Assembly (NCBI GenBank): GCA_016205975.1
Contig: JACQSK010000017.1
Coordinates: forward strand, 1-23,306
DNA length: 23,306 bases
Origin: Candidatus Uhrbacteria bacterium
GTDB taxonomy: Bacteria > Patescibacteria > ABY1 > SG8-24 > GWF2-40-263
Reading direction: 5' to 3'
Shown: positions 14,767 to 20,283 of the stretch, in pieces
Numbering within the stretch: the stretch's first letter is position 1
Layout: each line of letters starts with the position of its first letter
Made by a program: the position numbers and the translations under genes
Notes under the pieces: model-generated
The model's database searches: none
What the model was told of the DNA's origin: nothing
What the model saw: the letters and a program-made list of their open reading frames with translations, nothing else

Positions 14767-14895
14767 GGCGGGGTCTCCGCCTATTGGGTGTAGATGCGAA
14801 GGGCGTTGTTACGTCCCTCAACGGAGCCTTCGAGTCTCTACTCGACTTCTCGGTTGAGGAGCCCCCGTCACTCTCGCTTTCGCTCGAGCTTAGGG
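14767..14895 (-). promoter_or_regulatory. Structured leader C of the coiled-coil gene
   Basis: It is a second, near-identical copy of leader B: CCCCCTAAGCT, then CTCGGTTGAG/CTCAACGGAG arms (14849-14858 and 14817-14826, one mismatch) with the same TCGAG/CTCGA inner stem. GGGACGTAACAAC follows, then a GGCGG/CCGCC hairpin (14767-14781) next to AAGGAG. The conservation of the stems between B and C while loops and flanks vary suggests a functional RNA element. Confidence 0.7.
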
Positions 14896-14911
14896 GGCCC
14901 GTTGGCTCGAT

Positions 14912-14932
14912 CGCGAGGACGAACTCCTCGCG
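14912..14932 (-). terminator. Hairpin between the 61-residue gene and leader C
   Basis: CGCGAGGA/TCCTCGCG is a perfect 8-bp stem with a 5-nt loop just after the gene ending at 14945. It lacks a U-tract. Confidence 0.4.
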
Positions 14933-14944
14933 GTCGGGCGCGTT

Positions 14945-15130
14945 CTACATTCGGTCACAGTGGCAGTACTCCTGCCACTCGGGACTGGGAGTGCAGCGGC
15001 ATCCCGTCTGCGGGTGCCGCTCCTCGAGCCTGAGCGGACGCACGGTCCGCTCCGGACGAGGCTGGTCGAAGAAAACGACGACTGCCGAGGTCATACGGTG
15101 GATCAAGCCCACCTTTCCGAGATCTTCCAT
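14945..15130 (-). CDS. Small Cys-rich protein of unknown function
   Basis: This is a 61-residue protein. The start is well supported: AGGAGG lies 4 nt before the ATG at 15130. The N-terminal third is hydrophobic with basic residues (GLIHRMTSAVVVFF), the middle is Pro/Arg-rich, and the C-terminus holds CRC and CHC pairs 13 residues apart (TGCRCTPSPEWQEYCHCDRM), which could bind a metal such as zinc or form disulfides. I do not recognise the family. It is the first gene after the attenuator-like leader (15227-15373) and two further hairpins (15181-15208 GTGTAGATC/GATCTACAC, and ATCGAGC/GCTTGAT). It may lead the minus-strand cassette. Confidence 0.65.
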   Translation of the reverse strand: MEDLGKVGLIHRMTSAVVVFFDQPRPERTVRPLRLEERHPQTGCRCTPSPEWQEYCHCDRM

Positions 15131-15180
15131 AAACCTCCTGGGGGTGAATTGTCATCAAGCGATTGCTCGATGCGCGGGGA

Positions 15181-15208
15181 GTGTAGATCTGGAGGACGCG
15201 ATCTACAC
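15181..15208 (-). promoter_or_regulatory. Perfect 9-bp hairpin in the leader of the 61-residue gene
   Basis: GTGTAGATC pairs with GATCTACAC around a 10-nt loop, 51 nt upstream of the ATG at 15130. A second smaller hairpin with an AATC loop lies between it and the ribosome site. Confidence 0.5.
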
Positions 15209-15226
15209 TTTCCGCGCGCGGGCAAG

Positions 15227-15274
15227 AAAAAGCTGATCACCGATTACCTTCCTGGAGATAACCAATAATCAGCT
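15227..15274 (-). terminator. Strong intrinsic terminator (18-bp stem)
   Basis: AGCTGATTATTGGTTATC (15274-15257) pairs with GGTAATCGGTGATCAGCT (15248-15231), 18 pairs with all mismatches being G·U, an 8-nt loop and a following TTTTC. The many G·U pairs with no breaks suggest the stem is maintained by selection. Confidence 0.8.
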
Positions 15275-15338
15275 CAGGAACGCCTGTGTCGGCTTTCCTT
15301 CTGAAGCATTAGGTCTCTCTCCCCAATGATTGAATTGT
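15227..15338 (-). ncRNA. Short terminated RNA: sRNA or attenuator leader of the accessory cassette
   Basis: A consensus promoter (15345-15373) drives about 110 nt that end in a strong intrinsic terminator. The 5' part can form TCAgaaGGAAaGCC/GGCgTTCCTGA with a 6-nt loop and non-canonical pairs. There is no reading frame with a ribosome site. The 61-residue gene begins about 97 nt beyond the terminator, so this could be a terminator-controlled leader (riboswitch-like) or an independent small RNA. I do not recognise a known aptamer. Confidence 0.5.
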
Positions 15339-15344
15339 GCTCCC

Positions 15345-15373
15345 AAGATATCATTTTTTAGACGTTTTGTCAA
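15345..15373 (-). promoter_or_regulatory. Promoter upstream of the short RNA and accessory cassette
   Basis: TTGACA (15373-15368) and TATCTT (15350-15345) are 17 nt apart, with a TG extension before the -10 box. The start would be near 15338. Confidence 0.75.
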
Positions 15374-15431
15374 GCCAGATGGGCGATATTTTGGCTAAAT
15401 TGAAAGCATAATCACGAGTAGCTTAAAAATG

Positions 15432-15455
15432 AAAAAACCGCCTTGTGAGACGGTT
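15432..15455 (-). terminator. Intrinsic terminator of the 16603-15454 operon
   Basis: AACCGTC/GGCGGTT (15455-15449 and 15442-15436) form a 7-bp stem with one G·U and a 6-nt loop, followed by TTTTTTC. It overlaps the stop codon of the membrane protein gene. Confidence 0.7.
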
Positions 15456-16047
15456 ATGACGCTGAACGCGCGAGGCGCATTTCTCGTTGGATGCGCCAGG
15501 CGTCGGCGATGAAGGCGAGCGAGACGATCTGCTGTAAGAGGAGCCAGGGGTAGCCTTGGATCCACATGAGCCAGCCGCAGGCCACGTGCATGAGCACGAA
15601 CCAGAGATAGCCCTGTGAACGCTCTCGGGCGAGCTGGTAGGTGCCCACGAGGTATCCCAGAACGAGAGCCGTTTCCAGCCACTGGTTGAGCGTGTTGAAC
15701 CCGCCGAAGTCCCACAGGCTGTAGAGGAATCCCAGCGGGATACAGGCGAGCGCGACGCGGTTGAGCCAGCGCGGCGGTTCCGCTGTGGCTGTGCGGACGG
15801 CGATCAACAGACCCAACAGCATCGCAGGTGTGCCGCTCGCTTCCACGGAGGCGGCGATCCAGTTGCGCCAGCCGACGAAGATGATCACCTACGGCGGGAG
15901 ACCGGCGAGGTAGACGGCCCAGGAGGCGATCCGCCAACGCCGGCCCGCTTTCACGTCGCCCGCGCGGCGTGTGCGCTCGCTCATCCAGAGGAAGGCCTTG
16001 TTGAGGAGGTAGAACCCTCCTGCAAGGACTTGCAGGATCAAGTCCAC
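15454..16047 (-). pseudogene. Polytopic membrane protein (PnuC-like layout) interrupted by an in-frame TAG
   Basis: The frame encodes about 197 residues with six or seven predicted membrane helices, but codon 53 is TAG (15891-15889). The protein-like pattern runs straight through the stop: WAVYLAGLPP before and VIIFVGWRNWIAASVEASG after form one continuous membrane helix. The second part alone could start at the GTG at 15888 directly after the stop, but it would lack the first helices and has no ribosome site. The C-terminal half (LETALVLGYLVGTYQLARER, YPWLLLQQIVSLAFIADAW) recalls PnuC-type vitamin transporters; this is a weak assignment. The GTG at 16047 is chosen as start because it follows the kinase stop by 1 nt. 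A TGG-to-TAG change, a sequencing error or readthrough could explain the stop. Confidence 0.7.
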
Positions 16048-16048
16048 G

Positions 16049-16603
16049 TCACGCTCCCGACATGAGCGCATCGAGCGCCCGGTAGAGATCTTCCGGCGTG
16101 CCGTTGTTCTCGACCACGCGGTCGGCGAGCGCGAGCACGTCGGGGACGTTCCGGTTGCCGGGGAGCGCCTCGATCGTGACGAACTGGTTCCAGGTGAGGT
16201 CCGCCTCGCCTGGACGGCGGCGCGCTTGGAGGCGGCGGAAGCGCAGATCGCGGTCAGCCTCGAGATTCACGAGCTGGAAGCCCGGGAGGTCTCGGTATAC
16301 CTCGACCTCTTCGACGTTCCTCACGCCCGTCACGATAACGGGGCGATGAGGGTCGCTCTCCCAGAGCCGACGCACCTGCTCCCGTACCGCTTGCGCGATC
16401 CAGCCGTAACCGGCGTGGGAGGCGCGCGCTTCGAAGAGCGCGGAGAGATCGCTGGTCGTCACGGCGTGCGTGCTGCTGCGCGTGAGCGCCCAGATGAAGC
16501 TGGAATGTCCATACCACTTGGCGTCGTAGGCACGCTGCAAATACTCGGCGGCCTTGTCCTTGCCGGCGCACGGCCAGCCCACGAATCCCAGGACTCGACT
16601 CAT
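16049..16603 (-). CDS. P-loop nucleotide-kinase-like protein (UPF0200/dephospho-CoA-kinase-like)
   Basis: This 184-residue cytoplasmic protein starts with a P-loop, VLGFVGWPCAGKDKAAEYL (Walker A WPCAGKDK, about residues 9-16). It also has an internal Arg-rich lid-like segment FRRLQARRRPGEADLTWNQF, preceded by VIVTGVRNVEEVEVYRDL, and ends with ADRVVENNGTPEDLYRALDAL, which resembles the end of dephospho-CoA kinases. Members of this group phosphorylate nucleotides or CoA precursors; the substrate cannot be told from sequence. The ATG at 16603 is chosen because GGAGG lies 5 nt upstream; an in-frame ATG at 16618 precedes that site. It is first in an operon with the broken membrane gene, transcribed from 16622-16650 and divergent from rpsP. 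A nucleotide kinase beside a PnuC-like transporter would make sense for salvage; this is inference. Confidence 0.82.
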   Translation of the reverse strand: MSRVLGFVGWPCAGKDKAAEYLQRAYDAKWYGHSSFIWALTRSSTHAVTTSDLSALFEARASHAGYGWIAQAVREQVRRLWESDPHRPVIVTGVRNVEEVEVYRDLPGFQLVNLEADRDLRFRRLQARRRPGEADLTWNQFVTIEALPGNRNVPDVLALADRVVENNGTPEDLYRALDALMSGA

Positions 16604-16621
16604 GTGTCCTCCAGGCACTGG

Positions 16622-16650
16622 AGGCTATCACGTTGAGGTGCTCGCGTCAA
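16622..16650 (-). promoter_or_regulatory. Promoter of the kinase-like gene
   Basis: TTGACG (16650-16645) and TAGCCT (16627-16622), 17 nt apart with a TGA before the -10 box. Both hexamers are identical to those of the promoter at 21928-21956. Confidence 0.65.
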
Positions 16651-16662
16651 TAGAATGTAATG

Positions 16663-16682
16663 GATCGCGATCGATCGCGATC
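16663..16682. promoter_or_regulatory. 20-bp palindrome between divergent promoters
   Basis: Two abutting copies of the palindrome GATCGCGATC lie between the kinase promoter and the rpsP promoter, 3 nt from the rpsP -35 box. The position suits an operator serving both directions, but no matching repressor is known. Confidence 0.4.
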
Positions 16683-16685
16683 GCC

Positions 16686-16714
16686 TTGACTGATCCTAGG
16701 GCATCCTTTATATT
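16686..16714 (+). promoter_or_regulatory. Promoter of rpsP
   Basis: TTGACT (16686-16691) and TATATT (16709-16714) are 17 nt apart. The predicted start near 16721 gives a leader of about 68 nt. Confidence 0.75.
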
Positions 16715-16747
16715 GCCGGCACCGTCTTTACCGCTCACAGAGTCGCA

Positions 16748-16765
16748 CCCAGGCCTCAGCCTGGG
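16748..16765 (+). promoter_or_regulatory. Hairpin in the rpsP leader
   Basis: CCCAGGC/GCCTGGG form a perfect 7-bp stem with loop CTCA, followed 10 nt later by a T-rich stretch (ATTTATTTTTCTCTCC) before the ATG. It could be an attenuator or a ribosomal-protein binding site. Confidence 0.5.
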
Positions 16766-16789
16766 GCTACCAATTTATTTTTCTCTCCT

Positions 16790-17296
16790 ATGTTATCGAT
16801 TCGTCTCTCTCGCGTGGGCAAGTCCCGCGCACCGATCTATCGCATTGTGGTCATGCCCAAGCATCGTGATCCCTGGGCCAAGACTATTGAAATACTTGGT
16901 CACTACAACCCGCGCAGGCATCCTCATGAGTTCGTGGTCCAAGCCGACCGCGTGAAGCACTGGATCGGTCAGGGCGCTGAGGTGAGCAACACGTTGTGGA
17001 ATCTCTTCATCGATGAAAAGATCGTTGAGGGAGAGAAGAAGCGCAGCGTGAGTCATCTCTCGGGCACGCGCCGAGCCAAACTTGTCACCAAGGCTGAGGA
17101 AGCCGTGAAGGCGGACGAAGAGGCAAAGGCGAAGAAGGAAGCCGCCGCGGAAAAAGAAAAAGCGGATGCGCAGGCCGCCGAGGAAGCGGCGAAGGCAGAA
17201 GCCGAGGCCGCCAAGGTCGCCGCGGAAGCCCCTCAAGCTGAAGCGCCAGCCGAGACACCAGCAGAAGCTCCCGCAGAAACACCGGCAGCAGAATAA
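16790..17296 (+). CDS. rpsP: 30S ribosomal protein S16 with a long Ala/Glu/Lys tail
   Basis: S16 is an early-binding protein of the 30S subunit body. The first ~80 residues are the conserved domain: MLSIRLSRVGKSRAPIYRIVV, the PKHRDPWAKTIEILGHYNPR region, and a C-terminal helix ending near VSHLSGTRRAKL. Standard S16 is about 80-90 residues. Here another ~85 residues follow: a charged Ala/Lys/Glu helix (KADEEAKAKKEAAAEKEKAD and on), then Pro/Ala/Glu repeats (AETPAEAPAETP). Such tails on S16 occur in several bacteria and look like disordered extensions; their role is unknown. No Shine-Dalgarno sequence precedes the ATG. The gene has its own promoter and terminator and is separate from khpA-trmD. 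Confidence 0.97.
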   Translation: MLSIRLSRVGKSRAPIYRIVVMPKHRDPWAKTIEILGHYNPRRHPHEFVVQADRVKHWIGQGAEVSNTLWNLFIDEKIVEGEKKRSVSHLSGTRRAKLVTKAEEAVKADEEAKAKKEAAAEKEKADAQAAEEAAKAEAEAAKVAAEAPQAEAPAETPAEAPAETPAAE

Positions 17297-17302
17297 TCAG
17301 AG

Positions 17303-17330
17303 GGCGAGAGCAGCAGCTCTCGCCTCTTTC
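17303..17330 (+). terminator. Intrinsic terminator of rpsP
   Basis: GGCGAGAGC/GCTCTCGCC form a perfect 9-bp stem with loop AGCA, followed by TCTTTCGTTTG. It lies 6 nt past the rpsP stop. Confidence 0.75.
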
Positions 17331-17344
17331 GTTTGTCCGTTTGT

Positions 17345-18373
17345 ATGACATCGCGTCGTGAACAATTTGAAACGCTGTTTCCAGGCGAGCCAGCCTTCCG
17401 ATGGAACCAGATCGAGGAGGGACTTTTTTCGTCTGCGAAAAATTGGAGCGAGCTCATGACGATTCCTGCGGGCATGCGTGAGCGCCTCTCAGTGATCCCA
17501 TGGATGAGCGTCGAGCTCGTTCAGATGCAGGTGAGTGGGAACGGCGATACGCATAAGGCCCTCCTGAGAGTCGAGGGTGATAAGCAAATCGAAACCGTGC
17601 TCATGAAAAATCCACGCGGCGCTTGGACGATCTGCGTGTCCTCCCAGGTCGGCTGTGCTATGCGCTGTGGTTTTTGTGCGACCGGCAAGATGGGCCTCAC
17701 GCGCAGCCTGACGGCCGACGAGATTGTGGATCAATATCGGTTTTGGAAACACTTCAAGATCGCCGAGAGAATCAGCAACATCGTTTACATGGGCATGGGG
17801 GAGCCGCTCGCCAATTACGAAGCCGTCAAAGAATCTCTCAACACACTGCTCGCGCGCACCGACCTTGGCAAAACGCGCATCACGGTCTCAACCGTAGGTG
17901 TGCTCCCGCGGCTCGAGCAGATCCTTACCGACCGTGGGTGGCCCCATGTGCGCCTCGCCGTCTCGCTCCACTCCGCGATCGAACAGACGCGCAAACTCAT
18001 CGTCCCTACCTCCTACGACGACTTTCTTCCCAAGCTCGAGAACTGGGCCAAGCGGTATCTCGCACAGTTCGGCAACCGCCGTCATCACCTGACCTTCGAG
18101 TATGTCATGCTGAAATGTGTGAACGACACGCCCGCTCACGCGCGCGCCCTCGCTCTTTTTGTGAACCGCATCGGCCACGTGCGCGTGAACCTGATCCCGT
18201 ATAACCTGACCGGCGTCGCGTTTGAGCGCAGTCCGGACGCGGCCATCGACGCGTTCCTCGCCGAGCTCGACGATCGTGGCGTCGTGGCTACGCGCCGCCG
18301 TACCATGGGATCAGACATCGCCGCCGCCTGCGGACAGCTGATTGTGTTGACACCTCTGCCTCAGACTGCTTAA
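17345..18373 (+). CDS. rlmN: Dual-specificity RNA methyltransferase RlmN
   Basis: RlmN is a radical-SAM enzyme that methylates C2 of A2503 in 23S rRNA and of A37 in some tRNAs, using an iron-sulfur cluster. The 342-residue length is normal. The cluster motif CAMRCGFC (about residues 103-110), the GMGEPLANY motif, the SAM-binding region ITVSTVGVLP and the C-terminal cysteine in SDIAAACGQL (about 330), which forms the methyl-carrier thiol, are all present. The ATG at 17345 is used; the TTG at 17333 would add four residues and lies in the terminator tail. There is no Shine-Dalgarno sequence. It follows the rpsP terminator by 15 nt, so some readthrough or a weak promoter in the gap must serve it. 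Confidence 0.97.
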   Translation: MTSRREQFETLFPGEPAFRWNQIEEGLFSSAKNWSELMTIPAGMRERLSVIPWMSVELVQMQVSGNGDTHKALLRVEGDKQIETVLMKNPRGAWTICVSSQVGCAMRCGFCATGKMGLTRSLTADEIVDQYRFWKHFKIAERISNIVYMGMGEPLANYEAVKESLNTLLARTDLGKTRITVSTVGVLPRLEQILTDRGWPHVRLAVSLHSAIEQTRKLIVPTSYDDFLPKLENWAKRYLAQFGNRRHHLTFEYVMLKCVNDTPAHARALALFVNRIGHVRVNLIPYNLTGVAFERSPDAAIDAFLAELDDRGVVATRRRTMGSDIAAACGQLIVLTPLPQTA

Positions 18374-18413
18374 ATCCCCTCCTCGCTCTTTCCCCCATCC
18401 GGAGTGCAGACTC

Positions 18414-19652
18414 ATGGAACTCTATCGGCTCGTGGCGATTCTGCTGGTGGCGACCTTCTTGGTGAGCTACCTCAACATCCGCTACCTGCGGCTGCCGCAA
18501 ACCATCGGACTCATGCTCGTGTGCGTCCTGTTCTCCCTGGGCACCACCCTGGTAGGCACCATGAGCCAGGAGGCTGTCGCGCCCGTGACGACGTTCATGG
18601 CCGGCATCGACTTCAATGAAGCACTCATGGTGGGCATGCTGGGATTCCTCTTGTTCTCCGGCTCACTGCGCGTCAATTTGGACGACCTGCGGGAAAAGAA
18701 GTGGGAGGTGGCGAGCTTCGCGGTTCTGAGCACGCTCATTTCCGTGGGGATCATCGGCGCGCTCGTTCGCCTGTTTCTTCCGCTCATCGGTATCCCAATC
18801 TCATTCACCTACGCCTTGCTCTTTGGTGCGCTCATTTCTCCCACGGACCCCGTGGCAGTCATGGGGGCACTGCGGCAGGCGAAAGCGCCCAAGAGCTTGG
18901 AGATCAAGATTGGGGGCGAGTCGCTCTTCAACGATGGCGTGGGCGTAGCGCTGTTCATCGGTCTGCGTGAAGCGGTCGTGAACGGCCAACCTCTGTCCGC
19001 CGGCCACCTCACAGGAATCTTCTTGAGCGAAGCCCTGGGCGGCATCGCCTTGGGATTCGCCCTGGGATACCTCACCTACCGCGCGCTCAAGACGATCGAC
19101 AACTTCCAAGTCGAGATCGTTGGAACGATCGCCCTGGTCATGGGGCTGTACACCTTGTGCGAGGCACTGCATCTCTCCGGACCGCTCGCGGTGGTCGCCG
19201 CCGGCATCCTCATCGGCAATCATGGCCGGTCGCTCGCGATGTCGGAGATGACCCGACGGCGGCTGGATGACTTCTGGGAACTGATCGACGAGATCCTGAA
19301 CGCGATCCTGTTCGTCCTGGTGGGCCTTGTGCTGTTGGCGATCGGACTCAATGGACGCTTCCTCCTCGTCGCCCTGGCAGGACTGCCGCTGGTGCTGGGA
19401 GCGCGTTTTCTCAGCGTGCTCATCCCGGTCATGACGTTGCGCCGATTGGGGCGTCCCTTCACCAAGGGGATCGTGAAGATCATGACTTGGGGAGGGCTGC
19501 GTGGCGGAATCTCGTTGGCGCTCGCCCTCTCGCTTCCGTCTGGCTCTGAGAAAGATCTGTTCCTGGTGATGACCTACATGGTCGTGGCCTTCTCCATTAT
19601 CGTGCAAGGACTCACCATCAAGACGATGATCGCTCGGCAACTCGCAGAGTAA
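18414..19652 (+). CDS. Na+(K+)/H+ antiporter, CPA1/NhaP family
   Basis: This 412-residue inner-membrane protein has about 12 predicted spans. It exchanges sodium or potassium for protons and controls pH and salt balance. Family markers are SPTDPVAVMG (discontinuous helix 4 region), GESLFNDGVGVALF with the Asn-Asp ion-binding pair of CPA1 antiporters, and WGGLRGGISLALALSLP near the C-terminus. There is no long cytoplasmic regulatory tail: the protein ends shortly after the last helix. GGAG lies 9 nt before the ATG at 18414, a weak site. It follows rlmN by 40 nt and ends at a strong terminator. The ion preference cannot be read from the sequence. Confidence 0.94.
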   Translation: MELYRLVAILLVATFLVSYLNIRYLRLPQTIGLMLVCVLFSLGTTLVGTMSQEAVAPVTTFMAGIDFNEALMVGMLGFLLFSGSLRVNLDDLREKKWEVASFAVLSTLISVGIIGALVRLFLPLIGIPISFTYALLFGALISPTDPVAVMGALRQAKAPKSLEIKIGGESLFNDGVGVALFIGLREAVVNGQPLSAGHLTGIFLSEALGGIALGFALGYLTYRALKTIDNFQVEIVGTIALVMGLYTLCEALHLSGPLAVVAAGILIGNHGRSLAMSEMTRRRLDDFWELIDEILNAILFVLVGLVLLAIGLNGRFLLVALAGLPLVLGARFLSVLIPVMTLRRLGRPFTKGIVKIMTWGGLRGGISLALALSLPSGSEKDLFLVMTYMVVAFSIIVQGLTIKTMIARQLAE

Positions 19653-19665
19653 AATCCGTCCACGT

Positions 19666-19697
19666 CCGCCTCTGACTCACCTCGGGGCGGTTTTTTT
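19666..19697 (+). terminator. Intrinsic terminator of the antiporter gene
   Basis: CCGCCTC (19666-19672) and GGGGCGG (19684-19690) form a 7-bp stem with one G·U and an 11-nt loop, followed by seven T. Confidence 0.8.
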
Positions 19698-19713
19698 GCG
19701 CCTGTTGCTCGTC

Positions 19714-19743
19714 TTGACGCAGAGCCCGTAACCTGATTAACTT
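19714..19743 (+). promoter_or_regulatory. Probable promoter of the 19782-21333 operon
   Basis: TTGACG (19714-19719) and TAACTT (19738-19743) are 18 nt apart. The leader of about 30 nt contains GGAGG 4 nt before the ATG at 19782. Confidence 0.5.
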
Positions 19744-19781
19744 TCATCTCCTGCGCTCATAAGCAGGATCATGGAGGATCG

Positions 19782-20276
19782 ATGTCCGTGCTCCTTATCT
19801 TCTCACTCGCTCTGCCCGCGCTCGCTCAAGAGTCCACAGGGCTCACGAGCGCCATGAACGTCGGCGTCTCGGGACTCGTGTCCACTCCCGACGGTGCGTG
19901 GCTCGGGCAGTATGTCTACTTCGGTCCCGGGATTACGATCCCGCTCTCGCAGCGGTTCCTCTTCATCCCGAACCTTACCTTCGAGGCGGCGCCAGGCGTG
20001 GGCAACTGGGGATTGGTCGCCAATGCGATCATCGAATACGCGCCTCCGGGTCTGCCTTTCGCCTTCGACATCATGCCGTCTCTCTACCAGGATACGGCTC
20101 CCGACGGTCGCACGGCCTTCCTTTGGGGCGTGGGTCCGGGCGCCACGCTCATCCTCAAGAGCGGCGTGACCCTCTCGGCCTGCGCGCAGTTCGTGGGCGT
20201 CGTGGGCGACCCGGTAACCGGCGTGGCACTGAGTCCCATCTTGAACCTGGGCGTTCCCATCCCTTCCAACAAGTGA
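19782..20276 (+). CDS. Secreted protein of unknown function, beta-rich
   Basis: This 164-residue protein has a short hydrophobic signal-like N-terminus (VLLIFSLALPALAQ) with a likely cleavage after Ala15; it lacks the usual basic start. The mature part has alternating hydrophobic/glycine strands such as YVYFGPGITIPLS, FLFIPNLTFEAAPG, LWGVGPGATLILKSG and ALSPILNLGVPIP, a pattern like a small outer-surface beta-barrel or beta-sandwich. Patescibacteria are thought to lack a standard outer membrane, so a barrel would be unexpected; I do not recognise the family. The ATG has GGAGG 4 nt upstream. It ends 7 nt before the heptapeptide-repeat gene, so the two are probably one operon with a joint surface role. 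Confidence 0.8.
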   Translation: MSVLLIFSLALPALAQESTGLTSAMNVGVSGLVSTPDGAWLGQYVYFGPGITIPLSQRFLFIPNLTFEAAPGVGNWGLVANAIIEYAPPGLPFAFDIMPSLYQDTAPDGRTAFLWGVGPGATLILKSGVTLSACAQFVGVVGDPVTGVALSPILNLGVPIPSNK

Positions 20277-20283
20277 GACATTC

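Noticed and set aside
15227..15338. SRP 4.5S RNA or glycine riboswitch
   Set aside because: Size is similar and short strings (GGAGAGAGACC, GAAGGAAAGCC) are reminiscent, but the conserved cores are not there.
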